From: Cryobacterium fucosi | GTDB taxonomy: Bacteria > Actinomycetota > Actinomycetes > Actinomycetales > Microbacteriaceae | Assembly: GCF_004403515.1 (NCBI RefSeq) | Contig: NZ_SOHH01000039.1 | Coordinates: forward strand, 17,339 to 81,338 | Reading direction: 5' to 3' | Length of the DNA stretch: 64,000 nt | Shown: piece after piece, positions 1 to 9,853 of the stretch | Position numbering within the stretch: the first letter of the stretch is position 1 | How the letters are laid out: each line of letters starts with the position of its first letter | The notes under the pieces: model-generated | What the model was told of the DNA's origin: nothing | Database searches by the model: none | What the model saw: only the letters and a program-made list of their open reading frames with translations | Made by a program: the position numbers and the translations under genes

Positions 1-974
1 GCGGCGATCATGGCGCCGTTGTCGGTGCAGAGCGACAGCGGCGGGATGCGGAGGGCGATGCCGGCGGCATCCGTGCGCTCCGCGGCCACCTGGCGCAGCC
101 GGGCGTTGGCGATCACGCCGCCGCCCAGCAGCAGCCGCGGGACCTCGAAGTCGACGCAGGCAGCGACGGCCTTGGTCAACAGGATGTCGACGACGGACTC
201 GCGGAAGCTGGCCGCCACGTCGGCGACCGGCACGGGGTCGCCCGCATCCTGCCGCTGCTCGACCCACCGGGCCACCGAGGTCTTCAGCCCGGAGAAGGAG
301 AAGTCGTAGCGGTGCCTGGCCATGTCCTTGGCCTGGCTGAGACCGCGGGGAAAACGGATCGCCGCGGGGTCACCCTCCAGCGCGGCCCGGTCGATCTGCG
401 GACCGCCGGGGTAGGGCAAGCCCAGGATGCGGGCCACCTTGTCGAACGCCTCCCCTGCCGCGTCGTCAATGGTCTCGCCGAGGAGTTCGACATCGGAGAC
501 GAGGTCTCGCACCAGTAGCAGGGACGTGTGCCCGCCGGAGACGAGGAGCGCGATTGTCGGGTACTCGAGCGGGGCATCGGTCTGGTCCTCATCGGTGCGC
601 AGCAGGTCGGCCCCGACGTGCCCGACCAGGTGGTTGACCGCGTAGATCGGTGTGCCGAGCGAGATCGCCAGGGCCTTCGCCGCGCCGACGCCGACCATGA
701 GCGCACCGGAGAGGCCCGGGCCGCAGGTCACGGCGACCGCGTCGATCTCGGCCAGGCTGATGCCCGCCTCGGCGGTCGCGGCGCGGATCGCCGGCACGAG
801 CTCCTCGAGATGGGCTCGGGCGGCCACCTCCGGCACGACTCCCCCGTAGCGGGCGTGTTCGTCCATCGACGACGCGATCGTGTTGGAGAGCAGCGTGGTG
901 CCGCGCACGATTCCGATCCCGGTCTCGTCGCAGGAGGTCTCGATCCCGAGGACCAGCGGGTTCGTGCGGTTCAT
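1..974 (-). CDS. tsaD: tRNA N6-threonylcarbamoyladenosine transferase TsaD, partial
   Basis: This enzyme transfers the threonylcarbamoyl group to adenosine 37 of tRNAs that read ANN codons, working with TsaB and TsaE, both encoded just upstream. The first residues read [19 protein letters not shown], the classic start of the family. An [16 protein letters not shown] stretch and the metal-binding NHLVGH motif are present. About 324 codons are visible and the C-terminus runs off the left edge; the family is usually near 345 residues. Its ATG overlaps the rimI stop by 4 bases (ATGA), so the two are probably translationally coupled at the end of the glmS-to-tsaD run. Confidence 0.95.
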   Translation of the reverse strand, partial: MNRTNPLVLGIETSCDETGIGIVRGTTLLSNTIASSMDEHARYGGVVPEVAARAHLEELVPAIRAATAEAGISLAEIDAVAVTCGPGLSGALMVGVGAAKALAISLGTPIYAVNHLVGHVGADLLRTDEDQTDAPLEYPTIALLVSGGHTSLLLVRDLVSDVELLGETIDDAAGEAFDKVARILGLPYPGGPQIDRAALEGDPAAIRFPRGLSQAKDMARHRYDFSFSGLKTSVARWVEQRQDAGDPVPVADVAASFRESVVDILLTKAVAACVDFEVPRLLLGGGVIANARLRQVAAERTDAAGIALRIPPLSLCTDNGAMIA

Positions 975-1486
975 TCGGTCGCCTCCAGGCGTACGGGTGC
1001 CGTCGTCGTCGGGGCCATCTCCGGGTCTGGCAGCCGCACGCGCATCACCAGGGCGTCGACGTTGTCGGGCTGGTAGTAGCCGCGGCGCACACCGAGTTCC
1101 TCGAAGCCGAGCCGGCGGTAGACATGCTGTGCCCCCGGATTGTCGGCGCGCACCTCGAGGAACACCTCGCGAGCGCCGCGCTTGCGGGCCTCGGTGAGCA
1201 GGGTCTGAACGAGGGTGCGTCCGAGGCCGTGTCCCCGGGCTTCCTCGGTGACCGCGATCGTCTGGATGTCGCCCTCCAGCGCCCCGCGGGGCGCCTGCAG
1301 CCCGGCGTAGGCGTCGATCTGGGTGGGTGTGTCCGGCGGGAAGGCCACGAGGTAGTAACAGTCCGGGTCGGTGACGTCCCGGGCCATTGCCTCCGTCGAC
1401 CAGGCGTCGTTCTCGAAGATGCGGGTTTCGAGCGCCATGATGGCGTCGACGTCGGCGCGGGTGGCCCGCCGCAGTTGCCAGGTCAT
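971..1486 (-). CDS. rimI: Ribosomal protein S18-alanine N-acetyltransferase family (GNAT)
   Basis: A 171-residue GNAT acetyltransferase. The acetyl-CoA pyrophosphate loop is seen as [12 protein letters not shown] near the middle, followed by the typical [20 protein letters not shown] end of the fold. RimI acetylates the N-terminal alanine of ribosomal protein S18 in enterobacteria; in actinobacteria the enzyme may act on other N-termini. It lies between tsaB (1 base away) and tsaD (4-base overlap), the usual tsaB-rimI-tsaD order. The last 20 or so residues are a loose Pro/Thr-rich tail. The family is certain; the exact substrate is inferred. Confidence 0.9.
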   Translation of the reverse strand: MTWQLRRATRADVDAIMALETRIFENDAWSTEAMARDVTDPDCYYLVAFPPDTPTQIDAYAGLQAPRGALEGDIQTIAVTEEARGHGLGRTLVQTLLTEARKRGAREVFLEVRADNPGAQHVYRRLGFEELGVRRGYYQPDNVDALVMRVRLPDPEMAPTTTAPVRLEATE

Positions 1487-1487
1487 C

Positions 1488-2120
1488 TCAGCTCACCCGT
1501 TTCCGGCCCGAGGACATGGTGACGTCGGGCGACCGCAGGTAGAGCGCCTCGTCGACGGCGAAGGCACGGTGGTGGGCCCGGCTGAGCTCGGCGACGAGTC
1601 CCAGGTCGCCCGCGGACACCGTCGCCGCGTCGAAACGGGGCGATCCGACGTGCGTCCAGTCGGGCTCCTGCAACACGGCCGGTTTCGCCACCCCGGGCGC
1701 GTCGATGCGGATCGGCAGGCCGACGGCATCCGCCCCGCTGTACGCGGACCAGTTCACCTCGCGGCGACGCGCGTCGGTGACCACGACGAGAGCGCCGACG
1801 TGGCCGGCGCGGTAGCGGCCGTAGGCGATGGCGTCGTGGCTGACGATCGGCACGAACGGTGTGCCGGCGCCGAGGGCGAAGACGCGCGCGGCGGCGATCC
1901 CGACCCGAAGCCCCGTGAACGGGCCGGGGCCCATCCCCCCGACGACCGCGGAGAGGTCGCCGACACCGATTCCGGCTGCGGCGAGGCAGTCGGCGATCAG
2001 CCGGCCGACCACCTCGGCGTGGCGCATGGTGTCGTCGGTGCCGAGTTCGGCGAGGACGCCACGCTCGAGGTCGACGACGGCGACGCTCGTGCCGGCGGAG
2101 GTATCGATGGCGAGAAGCAC
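1488..2120 (-). CDS. tsaB: tRNA threonylcarbamoyladenosine biosynthesis protein TsaB
   Basis: A non-catalytic ASKHA-fold partner of TsaD in making t6A on tRNA. The start MLLAIDTSAGTSVAVVD matches the phosphate-1 loop of the family, and GGMGPGPFTGLRVGIAAA is the conserved segment seen in TsaB/YeaZ. Length 210 residues is normal. It follows tsaE after 9 bases and precedes rimI by 1 base, so the genes are likely co-transcribed and translationally linked. TsaB, TsaD and TsaE together form the bacterial t6A complex, and all three are encoded here within 2.7 kb. Confidence 0.94.
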   Translation of the reverse strand: MLLAIDTSAGTSVAVVDLERGVLAELGTDDTMRHAEVVGRLIADCLAAAGIGVGDLSAVVGGMGPGPFTGLRVGIAAARVFALGAGTPFVPIVSHDAIAYGRYRAGHVGALVVVTDARRREVNWSAYSGADAVGLPIRIDAPGVAKPAVLQEPDWTHVGSPRFDAATVSAGDLGLVAELSRAHHRAFAVDEALYLRSPDVTMSSGRKRVS

Positions 2121-2129
2121 CTCACCAGC

Positions 2130-2684
2130 CTATTCGCTGCGCCGCGGGTCCCCGGCCTCGTCGTCGGCGGCCTCGGGATCGAATCCGGCGTCTCCCGCCC
2201 AACGCGGACCGTGCGCCGTGATCGTGACCGTGCGGGGCTCGTCGAGGTCGAACCCGTCGTCGGAGAGGCCGGACGGCGCGGCCTGCGATGCGCCCAGCGG
2301 GCGCTCGATCTCGATGTCCAGCCACGATTCGGTGAGGCCGTCGAGCATGCCGCGGCCCCACTCGACGACGACGATCGAGTGCGGGAAGTCGATGTCGAGG
2401 TCGTCGAGTTCGACGGCACTCGACAGGCGGTAGGCGTCGACGTGCACGAGGGGCGGGCCGCCGACCGTGCTGGGATGGGTGCGGGCGAGCACGAAGGTGG
2501 GGCTGGTCACGGAGCCGCGAACCCGCAGGCCAACGCCCAGGCCGCGGGTGAAGGTGGTCTTGCCCGCGCCGAGCGGCCCGGTGAGCACCACCAGGTCGCC
2601 GGCCCGCAACCGCCCGGCCAGGGCGGCGCCGAAATCGTGCATTTCGGCAGCGTCGGGGATCACGGTGCGCATGATGCCGGTCAA
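2130..2684 (-). CDS. tsaE: tRNA t6A biosynthesis ATPase TsaE
   Basis: The small P-loop ATPase that drives the TsaB-TsaD complex cycle. The Walker A motif is GPLGAGKTTFTRGLG, followed by SPTFVLARTH and the HVDAYRL segment typical of the YjeE family. Its ATG overlaps the alr stop by 4 bases. The protein has 184 residues, longer than the usual 150, because of an acidic, probably unstructured tail after the core. An internal methionine four residues downstream (MRTVIPDAAE) is an alternative start, but the first ATG is favoured by the overlap with alr. Confidence 0.93.
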   Translation of the reverse strand: MTGIMRTVIPDAAEMHDFGAALAGRLRAGDLVVLTGPLGAGKTTFTRGLGVGLRVRGSVTSPTFVLARTHPSTVGGPPLVHVDAYRLSSAVELDDLDIDFPHSIVVVEWGRGMLDGLTESWLDIEIERPLGASQAAPSGLSDDGFDLDEPRTVTITAHGPRWAGDAGFDPEAADDEAGDPRRSE

Positions 2685-3877
2685 CCCTCCGGGTCGGGTG
2701 CGGCCGACGCGGGCGTCGCGTCGGGGGCCGCTGCGGCGTCAGGGCCGGCCGGAGAGCCCGGTCCCGGCTGCGGGTAGCTGCGCGGCACCCGGTGCCCGAC
2801 CCGGGTCACGATCTCGTAGTTGATGGTGCCGGCGGCGTCCGCCCAGTCGGTGGCGCTGGGGGCGCCGGTCGCGGGATCGCCGAACAGCACGACCTGGTCG
2901 CCGACGGCGACGTCTGCCTGGCCGACGCTCACGACGAACTGGTCCATCGCGATCCGGCCGACGATCGGATGCGTGCCGCCGCGGATCCGCACGCTCGCGG
3001 CACCCGACGCCTGCCGTGGCACCCCGTCGGCATAGCCGAGAGGAACGAGGGCGAGGTTGCCGTCTTCGGGCGCCCGCCAGAGGTGGTCGTAGGAGACCCC
3101 TGCGCCCGCGGCGACTCGGCGCACGGCCGCGACCCGTCCGCGCAGGGTCATCGCGGGGACGAGGCCCAGGTCGTGCGAGCTCTGGTCGTCGAACGGCGAC
3201 AGCCCGTACAGGCCGATTCCGATCCGCACCAGCGAGAAACGCGCCGCGGGCAGCCGGAGTGCGGCGGCCGTCGAGGCAAGGTGGATGAGGCTCGGGGTCA
3301 GTCCCGCCTCGGCGGCCAGCCGCACGCCCCGCTCGAAGCGTCCGACCGCATCCGCGTCGTCGGCGGGGGACGCGTTGGAGAGGTGGCTGAAGAGGCCTCG
3401 CACGCTGAGCAGGCCGGCCCGCTCGAACCCGGCGGCCAGCGCGAAGACGTCGGGCCAGTCCGGTTCGTGCACGCCGTTGCGGTTGAGCCCGGTCTCGAGT
3501 TTGAGCTGTACCGAGGCCGTGCGGCCCAGGGCCGCCGCGGCATCCGCCGCCTGCCTGAGTTGACGCGCGGACGACAGGCCGAGGTCGATGCCCCTGCCGA
3601 TCGCCGGCGCGAAGTCGACGTCTGGGTCGTGCAGCCAGGCCAGGATGGGTGCGTCGATGCCGCCGTCACGCAGCTGGAGCGCCTCCTCGACGTCGGCGAC
3701 CCCGAGCCAGTCCGCGCCGGCGGCGAGTGCCGTTCGGGCCACCGGCAGGGCGCCGTGGCCGTAGGCGTTCGCCTTGACCACGGCCATCAGGTGCGGGGTG
3801 CCGACCACGGTGCGCAGGTGGGCGACGTTGGCCGCGATGGCGCCGAGGTCGACGACCGCTTCCCGGAAACCGGTCAT
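2681..3877 (-). CDS. alr: Alanine racemase
   Basis: A PLP enzyme that makes D-alanine for peptidoglycan. The PLP-binding lysine lies at about residue 35 in VVKANAYGHGA, and the second catalytic residue is the tyrosine of GVSYDHLW. The (beta/alpha)8 N-terminal barrel and C-terminal beta domain (IVGRIAMDQFVV) are complete. At 398 residues it exceeds the family's roughly 370 because of a Pro/Ala-rich tail of about 25 residues at the C-terminus, which is unlikely to be folded. It overlaps acpS by 4 bases upstream and tsaE by 4 bases downstream. Confidence 0.96.
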   Translation of the reverse strand: MTGFREAVVDLGAIAANVAHLRTVVGTPHLMAVVKANAYGHGALPVARTALAAGADWLGVADVEEALQLRDGGIDAPILAWLHDPDVDFAPAIGRGIDLGLSSARQLRQAADAAAALGRTASVQLKLETGLNRNGVHEPDWPDVFALAAGFERAGLLSVRGLFSHLSNASPADDADAVGRFERGVRLAAEAGLTPSLIHLASTAAALRLPAARFSLVRIGIGLYGLSPFDDQSSHDLGLVPAMTLRGRVAAVRRVAAGAGVSYDHLWRAPEDGNLALVPLGYADGVPRQASGAASVRIRGGTHPIVGRIAMDQFVVSVGQADVAVGDQVVLFGDPATGAPSATDWADAAGTINYEIVTRVGHRVPRSYPQPGPGSPAGPDAAAAPDATPASAAPDPEG

Positions 3878-4230
3878 GAGTCGCCCTCCGCGACCACGAA
3901 GGCGCAGGCCACGCCCGCGTCGTGTGTCATCGTCAGGTGAACGGTGCTGATCTTCCTCGCCCGCAGCACCTCGGCGACGCCGCCGGAGAGTCGGAAGCCG
4001 GGGTTGCCGTGCTCGTCGGCGACGACCTCCATCTCCTGCCAGGTTGCCCCCGCGCTGTCGCCGAGCGCCTTGATCAGCGCCTCCTTGGCGGCGAACCGGG
4101 CGGCCAGCGAATGCAGCGGCAGCTCACGTTCGGCAGGGGTGAACAGTCGCGGCACGAGCCCGGGCGTGCGCAGCACCTGGCGTTCGAAGCGCGCGAGGTC
4201 GACGATGTCGACCCCGATGCCTCGAATCAT
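3874..4230 (-). CDS. acpS: Holo-[acyl-carrier-protein] synthase
   Basis: Transfers 4'-phosphopantetheine from CoA to the serine of acyl carrier protein. The 118-residue protein begins [18 protein letters not shown], with the conserved metal-binding Asp, and carries [12 protein letters not shown] with the second metal ligand Glu. The start was chosen at position 4230 because it gives the canonical N-terminus; the frame stays open further upstream, but that part does not resemble the family. The gene lies 34 bases after glmS and its stop overlaps the alr start by 4 bases. Confidence 0.95.
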   Translation of the reverse strand: MIRGIGVDIVDLARFERQVLRTPGLVPRLFTPAERELPLHSLAARFAAKEALIKALGDSAGATWQEMEVVADEHGNPGFRLSGGVAEVLRARKISTVHLTMTHDAGVACAFVVAEGDS

Positions 4231-4264
4231 GCGGCGACCTCGCCCATCCCGATCCCGACGACCG

Positions 4265-6115
4265 CTATTCGACCGTGACGGACTTCGCCAGGTTGCGCGG
4301 CTGGTCGACGTCGAGGCCCTTGACGGTGGCCAGCTCCATCGCGAAGATCTGCAACGGGACCACGGCCAGGAAGGGCTCGAACAGCGGTGCGGCCAGCGGG
4401 ATCCGGATGACGGTGTCCGCGTAGGGCAGCACCGCCACGTCGCCCTCTTCTGCGATCGCGATGATCCGGGCACCGCGGGCGCGGATTTCCTGGATGTTGG
4501 AAACGACCTTGGGGTGCAGGTGTGCCGACCCACGGGGGCTGGGCACGATCACGAACACCGGCTGGCCGGGCTCGATCAGGGCGATCGGGCCGTGCTTGAG
4601 CTCTCCGGCGGCGAAACCCTCCGCGTGGATGTAGGCGAGCTCCTTGAGCTTGAGCGCGCCCTCGAGCGCGATCGGGAAGCCGACGTGGCGGCCGAGGAAC
4701 AGCACCGCCCGGGTGTCCGACATCCAGCCGGCCAGCTCGTGCACGGTGGCTTCCTGGAGCAGGGTGGTGGCGATCTTCTCGGGGATGGCCTGCAGCTCGA
4801 TGACCTGTTCCGCGGATTCGGCGGCGGTGAGGCTGCCGCGCACGCGGGCCAGGTGGAGTCCGAAGAGGTAGAGCGCGGCGATCTGGGCGGTGAAGCCCTT
4901 GGTCGACGCGACGGCGACCTCCGGGCCGGCGTGCGTGTAGATCACGGCGTCGGATTCGCGCGGGATCGTGGCACCCTGGGTGTTGCAGATGGAGATGGCC
5001 CTGGCGCCGCCCTCGCGGGCGTACTTGACCGCCATCAGGGTGTCCATGGTCTCGCCGGACTGGCTGATCGAGATGATCAGGGTCTCCGGGTTGAGCACCG
5101 GGTCGCGGTAACGGAACTCATGGCTGAGCTCCACGTCGACGGGGACCCTGGTCCACTTCTCGATCGCGTACTTGGCGACGTAGCCGGCGTTGGCCGCGGT
5201 GCCGCAGGCGACGATGATGATCCGACGGATGCCGGCGAGCACGTCATCTCCGAAGCCGGTCAGCTCGGGCACGACGGCCTGGCCCTCGTGGATACGCCCG
5301 CGGAGGGTGTTGGCCACGGCATCCGGCTGCTCGGAAACCTCCTTGGCCATGAAGCTGGACCAACCGCCCTTTTCGGCCGCCGACGCGTCCCAGGCGATGT
5401 CGAACTCCTCGGCTTCGACCGGGGTGCCGTCGAAATCGGTGACGGTGACCAGGTCGGGGGTGATCGTCACGATCTGGTCCTGCCCGACGGCCACGGCCCG
5501 GCGCGTGTACTCGACGAAGGCGGCAACGTCGGAGCCGAGGAAGTTCTCCCCGTCGCCGAGGCCGATCACGAGTGGGGAGTTGCGGCGGGCGCCCACGACG
5601 ACACCAGGCTGGTCCTGGTGCACGGCGAGGAGGGTGAAGGCTCCGTCGAGGCGGGAAACGACCGAGCGGAACGCGGTGCTGAGGTCGCCGACCCGCTGGT
5701 ATTCGCGGCCGAGCAGCACGGCTGCGACCTCGGTGTCGGTCTCGCTCTCGAAGCCGAAGCCCTCGGCCACGAGCTCGTCCTTGAGCACAGCGAAGTTCTC
5801 GATGATGCCGTTGTGGATGAGCGCGAGCTTGCCGTTGTCGCCCAGGTGCGGGTGTGCGTTCACGTCGGTCGGGGCGCCGTGGGTGGCCCAGCGGGTGTGG
5901 CCGATTCCGGTGCGGCCGTTGTTGATCGGGTGGGCTTCGAGCTCCCCGGCGAGCACGGCGAGCTTGCCGGCGCGCTTGGCGGTGTTCAGCACGCCGTCGC
6001 CGTCGATGACGGCGATTCCCGCCGAGTCGTACCCTCGGTATTCCAGCCGGCGCAGCCCTCCCATCAGGACCTCGACGCTTTTATCTTCTCCGACATATCC
6101 CACAATTCCGCACAT
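4265..6115 (-). CDS. glmS: Glutamine-fructose-6-phosphate aminotransferase (isomerizing)
   Basis: Makes glucosamine 6-phosphate from fructose 6-phosphate and glutamine, the first step to UDP-GlcNAc. The protein starts MCGIVGYVG, so Cys2 becomes the N-terminal nucleophile after methionine removal. The glutaminase domain fills about residues 1-240, and two SIS sugar-isomerase domains follow (for example [11 protein letters not shown] and [14 protein letters not shown]). It ends LAKSVTVE, the normal family end. The length, 616 residues, is typical. The start is fixed by the catalytic Cys. glmM, the next enzyme of the pathway, is 1.2 kb upstream across coaA. No glmS ribozyme would be expected in this phylum and none is seen. 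Confidence 0.97.
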   Translation of the reverse strand: MCGIVGYVGEDKSVEVLMGGLRRLEYRGYDSAGIAVIDGDGVLNTAKRAGKLAVLAGELEAHPINNGRTGIGHTRWATHGAPTDVNAHPHLGDNGKLALIHNGIIENFAVLKDELVAEGFGFESETDTEVAAVLLGREYQRVGDLSTAFRSVVSRLDGAFTLLAVHQDQPGVVVGARRNSPLVIGLGDGENFLGSDVAAFVEYTRRAVAVGQDQIVTITPDLVTVTDFDGTPVEAEEFDIAWDASAAEKGGWSSFMAKEVSEQPDAVANTLRGRIHEGQAVVPELTGFGDDVLAGIRRIIIVACGTAANAGYVAKYAIEKWTRVPVDVELSHEFRYRDPVLNPETLIISISQSGETMDTLMAVKYAREGGARAISICNTQGATIPRESDAVIYTHAGPEVAVASTKGFTAQIAALYLFGLHLARVRGSLTAAESAEQVIELQAIPEKIATTLLQEATVHELAGWMSDTRAVLFLGRHVGFPIALEGALKLKELAYIHAEGFAAGELKHGPIALIEPGQPVFVIVPSPRGSAHLHPKVVSNIQEIRARGARIIAIAEEGDVAVLPYADTVIRIPLAAPLFEPFLAVVPLQIFAMELATVKGLDVDQPRNLAKSVTVE

Positions 6116-6125
6116 GGACCCGATT

Positions 6126-6138
6126 TTAGTCGGACTAA
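6126..6138. promoter_or_regulatory. 13-bp dyad in the glmS/coaA divergent spacer
   Basis: The only non-coding DNA between the divergent starts of glmS and coaA is 33 bases, and it holds TTAGTCGGACTAA, two 6-base arms around one central base. Its place between two start codons suggests an operator or a part of a promoter, but no protein is known to bind it; this is an inference from symmetry and position. Confidence 0.35.
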
Positions 6139-6148
6139 GCTTGGGGAA

Positions 6149-7105
6149 ATGTCCGATCCGGTTACGAGCCCCTGGAAAAACGGCCACGGTACTCCGTTCG
6201 TCGAACTCGACCGGGCCGACTGGGCAGCCCTCGCCCCCACGACCCTGCTTCCCCTCCGGGAGACGGAGATCGTGCAGTTGCGTGGCCTCGGCGAACCGCT
6301 CGACCTCAGCGAGGTGACGGATGTCTACCTGCCCCTGAGCAGACTGCTCAACCTCTACGCCGCGGGGGCCAGGCAACTGCACCGGGCGACCAGCGACTTC
6401 CTCGGCGAGCGGGCGCAGCGCACGCCGTTCGTGATCGGCGTTGCCGGATCCGTCGCTGTCGGCAAGTCCACCATCGCACGCCTGCTGCGGGAGCTGCTCG
6501 CCCGGTGGGAGGACACCCCCCGGGTGGAACTCGTGACCACCGACGGTTTCCTGTTCCCCAACGCCGAGCTTGGCCGCCGAGGCCTGATGGACCGCAAGGG
6601 TTTCCCCGAATCGTACGACCGGCGCGCCCTGCTCCGGTTCGTCTCCGCGGTCAAGAGCGGTGCCGCCGAGGTGCGGGCCCCGTTCTACTCGCACCTCAGC
6701 TACGACATCGTCGCGGACGCCCAGATCGTGGTTCGCCAGCCGGACATCCTGATCGTCGAAGGGCTCAACGTGCTCCAGCCGCCCGGGCCGGGCCACGGGC
6801 TCTCGGTCAGCGACCTGTTCGACTTCACCGTGTTCGTCGACGCCCGCACACAGGACATCGCCCGATGGTACGAGGAGCGCTTCCTGAAGCTTCAGCGGGG
6901 CGCCTTCACGAACCCGAAGTCGTACTTCCACCGCTTCTCCACCCTGACCGAGGCTGAGGCGCGCAGCCGCGCCCGGTCGATCTGGACCGAGATCAACGAG
7001 CCCAACCTGACCCACAACATCCGCCCGACCCGGTCGCGGGCCACTCTCGTGCTGCGCAAGGACCCCAACCACGCCGTCTCGAAGGTGCTCCTGCGCAAGG
7101 TCTGA
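6149..7105 (+). CDS. coaA: Type I pantothenate kinase
   Basis: Phosphorylates pantothenate, the committed step in CoA synthesis. The 318-residue protein has the P-loop [14 protein letters not shown] near residue 100 and the conserved DGFLFPN and RKGFPESYD segments of the prokaryotic type I kinase, which is usually inhibited by CoA. The start at 6149 gives the usual N-terminus (MSDPVTSPW); the long open frame further upstream is the antisense side of glmS and was rejected. It is one of few plus-strand genes here and is divergent from glmS with a 33-base gap. Confidence 0.96.
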   Translation: MSDPVTSPWKNGHGTPFVELDRADWAALAPTTLLPLRETEIVQLRGLGEPLDLSEVTDVYLPLSRLLNLYAAGARQLHRATSDFLGERAQRTPFVIGVAGSVAVGKSTIARLLRELLARWEDTPRVELVTTDGFLFPNAELGRRGLMDRKGFPESYDRRALLRFVSAVKSGAAEVRAPFYSHLSYDIVADAQIVVRQPDILIVEGLNVLQPPGPGHGLSVSDLFDFTVFVDARTQDIARWYEERFLKLQRGAFTNPKSYFHRFSTLTEAEARSRARSIWTEINEPNLTHNIRPTRSRATLVLRKDPNHAVSKVLLRKV

Positions 7106-7157
7106 CTCGGTATCCCGGGACGCCCCGGGCAACCCCGGGCAACCCCGCCGAGATCTA

Positions 7158-7207
7158 CCTTTCCGGTCGAACCCGACCGGTCTGCAGGTCGGTCTCGACC
7201 GGAAAGG
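7158..7207. terminator. Inverted repeat between convergent coaA and glmM
   Basis: Two perfect 13-base arms, CCTTTCCGGTCGA and TCGACCGGAAAGG, enclose a further CCGACC/GGTCGG pairing, so the whole 50 bases can fold into one long hairpin. It lies 53 bases after coaA and 99 bases after glmM, the right place for a bidirectional terminator, though there is no clean run of T. Confidence 0.5.
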
Positions 7208-7241
7208 TCGACGTCGGCGCGGGTTCGGGCATGCACTCGGG

Positions 7242-7297
7242 GGTTGAGCCTGCCGAAACCACGGGGTCTCGACCGGCTCGACCGGCTCGACCACCGT
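7242..7297. repeat. Copies of the dispersed GGTC-GACC repeat near the glmM end
   Basis: This stretch has GTTGAGCCTGCCGAAACC and then GGTCTCGACCGGCTCGACC with an extra tandem CGGCTCGACC and the trailing ACCG. It is a degenerate member of the repeat family seen at about ten other places in the window, and sits directly after the glmM stop codon. Confidence 0.6.
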
Positions 7298-7305
7298 ACG
7301 GTCGC

Positions 7306-8667
7306 TCAGACGGCGAGGCGCTCCCGCACGACGCCGGCCAGTGCGTGCGCCAACCGGTCAGCGGTCGCCTGGTCGGCGGCCTCGACCATGACGCGCACCA
7401 TCGGTTCGGTGCCGGACGGGCGGAGAAGCACACGCCCGGTCTCGCCGAGTTCGGCCTCGGCAGCGAGCACGGCGGAGGCGATCGTATCGTCGCGCCCCAG
7501 CGCGTGGTGGTCGACGCCGCGCACGTTCACCAGGATCTGCGGGAAGACCGTCATCACGCTCGCCAGCTCGGCCAGTGTCTTCCCGGTGCGGGCCATCTCG
7601 GCGACGAGGTGCAGTCCGGTCAGGATGCCGTCGCCGGTCGTGGCGAACTTCGTCATGATCACGTGGCCGGACTGTTCGCCGCCCAGGGACAGGCCATGCT
7701 CGTTGAGCGCCTCGAGCACGTACCGGTCGCCGACCTTGGTCTCGATCATGCGGATGTCGTTGGCCGCCATGGCCTTGCGCAGGCCGAGGTTGCTCATCAC
7801 CGTGGCGACGAGGGTGCGGTCGTTGAGCACCCCCCGCTCGGCCATCGAGACCGCGAGGATCGCCATGATCTGGTCGCCGTCGACGATGTTGCCGTCGCGG
7901 TCGACCGCGAGGCACCGGTCGGCGTCGCCGTCATGGGCGATTCCGATGTCGGCGCCGGCGGCGAGTACGGCTGCGGCGAGGTTGTCGAGATGGGTCGAGC
8001 CGACACCGTCGTTGATGTTGAGGCCGTCGGGATCCGCGCCGATCACGGTCAGGCGCGCGCCGGCATCCGTGAACACCTGCGGCGAGACGCCGGCCGCGGC
8101 GCCGTGGGCGCAGTCGAGCACGACGTGCAGGCCGTCGAGGCGGTTCGGCAGCGTGCTGAGCAGGTGCACGACGTAGCGGTCCTCGGCGTCCGCGAACCGA
8201 CGGATGCGTCCGACGTCGCCGCCGATCGGCGTGAGGTTGGGTCCCTCGAGGTGTTCCTCGATGCGGTCCTCGACGTCGTCGGGAAGCTTGGTTCCCCCGA
8301 ATGCGAATATCTTGATTCCGTTGTCGGGGGCGGGGTTGTGCGAGGCGGAGATCATCACGCCGAAGTCAGCGCCGATGTCGGCGATCAGGAATGCGGCGGC
8401 GGGCGTCGGGATGACGCCGGCGTCGAGAACGTCCACGCCGGAGCTGGCCAGTCCGGCGGCGACGGCGGCGGAGATGAACTCGCCGGAAATACGGGGGTCG
8501 CGGGCCAGGACCGCCACGGGGCGGCGGCCTTCCGCGAGGCGCAGTCTGGCGCGACGTCCCTGGGTGAGGACCGCCGCACTGGCCTGCGCGAGTGACAGGG
8601 CCAGGCCAGCCGTGAGATCACGGTTGGCCAGGCCCCGAACACCGTCGGTACCGAACAGTCGAGGCAT
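7306..8667 (-). CDS. glmM: Phosphoglucosamine mutase
   Basis: Interconverts glucosamine 6-phosphate and glucosamine 1-phosphate, following GlmS. The protein of 453 residues starts [15 protein letters not shown]. The phosphoserine active site is seen as [14 protein letters not shown] near residue 105, the metal-binding loop as DGDADR, and the sugar-binding GGEQSGH and [14 protein letters not shown] motifs are present. It lies 20 bases after rpsI and is likely co-transcribed with rplM-rpsI, a linkage common in actinobacteria and one that ties cell-wall precursor supply to ribosome synthesis. Confidence 0.97.
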   Translation of the reverse strand: MPRLFGTDGVRGLANRDLTAGLALSLAQASAAVLTQGRRARLRLAEGRRPVAVLARDPRISGEFISAAVAAGLASSGVDVLDAGVIPTPAAAFLIADIGADFGVMISASHNPAPDNGIKIFAFGGTKLPDDVEDRIEEHLEGPNLTPIGGDVGRIRRFADAEDRYVVHLLSTLPNRLDGLHVVLDCAHGAAAGVSPQVFTDAGARLTVIGADPDGLNINDGVGSTHLDNLAAAVLAAGADIGIAHDGDADRCLAVDRDGNIVDGDQIMAILAVSMAERGVLNDRTLVATVMSNLGLRKAMAANDIRMIETKVGDRYVLEALNEHGLSLGGEQSGHVIMTKFATTGDGILTGLHLVAEMARTGKTLAELASVMTVFPQILVNVRGVDHHALGRDDTIASAVLAAEAELGETGRVLLRPSGTEPMVRVMVEAADQATADRLAHALAGVVRERLAV

Positions 8668-8687
8668 CTGGGGTACCGACTATCGAC

Positions 8688-9173
8688 TTAGCGCTTGGAG
8701 AACTGAGGCGCCTTACGGGCCTTCTTGAGACCGGCCTTCTTGCGCTCCTTGACGCGAGCGTCACGGTTGAGGAAGCCGGCCTTCTTCAGGATGGCGCGGT
8801 TGTTCTCTTCGTCGATCTGGTTGAGCGAACGTGCGATGCCGAGACGCAGGGCGCCGGCCTGGCCGGACGGGCCGCCACCGGTGATGCGGGCGATGACGTC
8901 GTAGCTGCCGAGAAGGTCGAGCACCTTGAACGGGTCGTTGATCAGCTGCTGGTGCAGCTTGTTCGGGAAGTAGTCCCCGAATTCGCGGCCGTTCACCGTG
9001 ATGGTGCCCGAGCCGGGAACGATGCGCACGCGGGCGATGGCCTGCTTGCGACGTCCGACGGCTGCGCCGGGAACGTTGAGGATGGCGCGGGGCGCCTTGG
9101 TTACGGTTTCGGCCGGAGTCTCGGTCGAGTAGCTCTCCGGAGCCTGGTCAATCTGGTCTGCGATCTTCGCCAC
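8688..9173 (-). CDS. rpsI: 30S ribosomal protein S9
   Basis: Binds the 3' major domain of 16S rRNA near the P-site; its C-terminal tail reaches the tRNA anticodon. The core starts at [17 protein letters not shown] and ends with the conserved [11 protein letters not shown], whose last Arg contacts P-site tRNA. The length of 161 residues includes an N-terminal extension of about 35 residues before the core that is not found in E. coli but is common in actinobacteria. It follows rplM after 48 bases, the standard S9-L13 pair. Confidence 0.97.
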   Translation of the reverse strand: MAKIADQIDQAPESYSTETPAETVTKAPRAILNVPGAAVGRRKQAIARVRIVPGSGTITVNGREFGDYFPNKLHQQLINDPFKVLDLLGSYDVIARITGGGPSGQAGALRLGIARSLNQIDEENNRAILKKAGFLNRDARVKERKKAGLKKARKAPQFSKR

Positions 9174-9221
9174 GATGTAGTGAATCCTTTTTCTTAGAGT
9201 CGAGAAGTCTGGTGGCCGGCG

Positions 9222-9668
9222 CTACTGAGCGACCTGGGAGAGGGTGTACGGCTTCGGCTGCTGGGCAGCGTGCGGGTGCGCAGGACCGGCATAGACCTTC
9301 AGCTTGGCCAGCTGGGCACGGCCGAGCGTGTTCTTCGGCAGCATGCCACGGATGGCCTTCTCAACCGCACGGGTCGGGTGCTTCTCGAGCATCTCCGAGT
9401 AGTTGGTGGCCGTGAGGCCGCCCGGGTAACCGGAGTGGCGGTACGCCATCTTCAGGTCGAGCTTCTTGCCGGTGAGGGCGATCTTCTCGGCGTTGATGAT
9501 GATGACGAAATCGCCCATGTCCATGTGGGGAGAGAACGTTGCCTTGTGCTTTCCACGGAGGAGAACGGCGGCGTGGCTGGCAAGACGACCGAGAACGATG
9601 TCTGTGGCGTCGATGACGACCCAGTCGTGCTGGACTTCGCTTGCCTTGGGAGTGTAAGTGCGCGTCAC
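9222..9668 (-). CDS. rplM: 50S ribosomal protein L13
   Basis: An early assembly protein of the large subunit. The 148-residue protein begins (GTG)[19 protein letters not shown] and shows [18 protein letters not shown], the usual C-terminal signature. A GTG start at 9668 was chosen because it gives the canonical actinobacterial N-terminus; upstream codons in the same frame belong to the leader. A candidate promoter and a hairpin lie in the leader, so transcription of rplM-rpsI-glmM probably starts here as well as from truA. Confidence 0.96.
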   Translation of the reverse strand: MTRTYTPKASEVQHDWVVIDATDIVLGRLASHAAVLLRGKHKATFSPHMDMGDFVIIINAEKIALTGKKLDLKMAYRHSGYPGGLTATNYSEMLEKHPTRAVEKAIRGMLPKNTLGRAQLAKLKVYAGPAHPHAAQQPKPYTLSQVAQ

Positions 9669-9721
9669 TAGTGAGCTGCTTTCTTGTTCGAACGGAGGTG
9701 TTCGTGAATCCCGCTCCGGGT

Positions 9722-9742
9722 GTGTTCCAAATCTGGGAACAC
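9722..9742. promoter_or_regulatory. Hairpin in the rplM leader
   Basis: Seven-base arms GTGTTCC and GGAACAC enclose a seven-base loop, 54 bases before the rplM start and downstream of the candidate promoter, so it would be in the 5' untranslated RNA. It could serve as a feedback site for L13 or merely be a leader stem; function is not shown. Confidence 0.35.
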
Positions 9743-9800
9743 GATCGATGGAGGGCTCACGTTCGTGTGCCTGGCTGCAACGCACAGACACCAAAGGTCT

Positions 9801-9829
9801 ATGTTAGTGTCCTCAGCCCCCGAGCGCAA
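9801..9829 (-). promoter_or_regulatory. Candidate sigma-70-type promoter for rplM-rpsI-glmM
   Basis: On the minus strand a TTGCGC -35 box and a TAACAT -10 box are separated by 17 bases, placing the start of transcription about 125 bases before the rplM GTG. The match to the housekeeping consensus is partial but spacing is ideal. Confidence 0.5.
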
Positions 9830-9853
9830 TTCCCCGGCGGTGACGGCGAGCGT

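Noticed and set aside
3944..6148. A very long plus-strand open frame running into coaA
   Set aside because: It is the antisense of glmS and acpS; only the part from 6149 has coaA homology and a fitting start.
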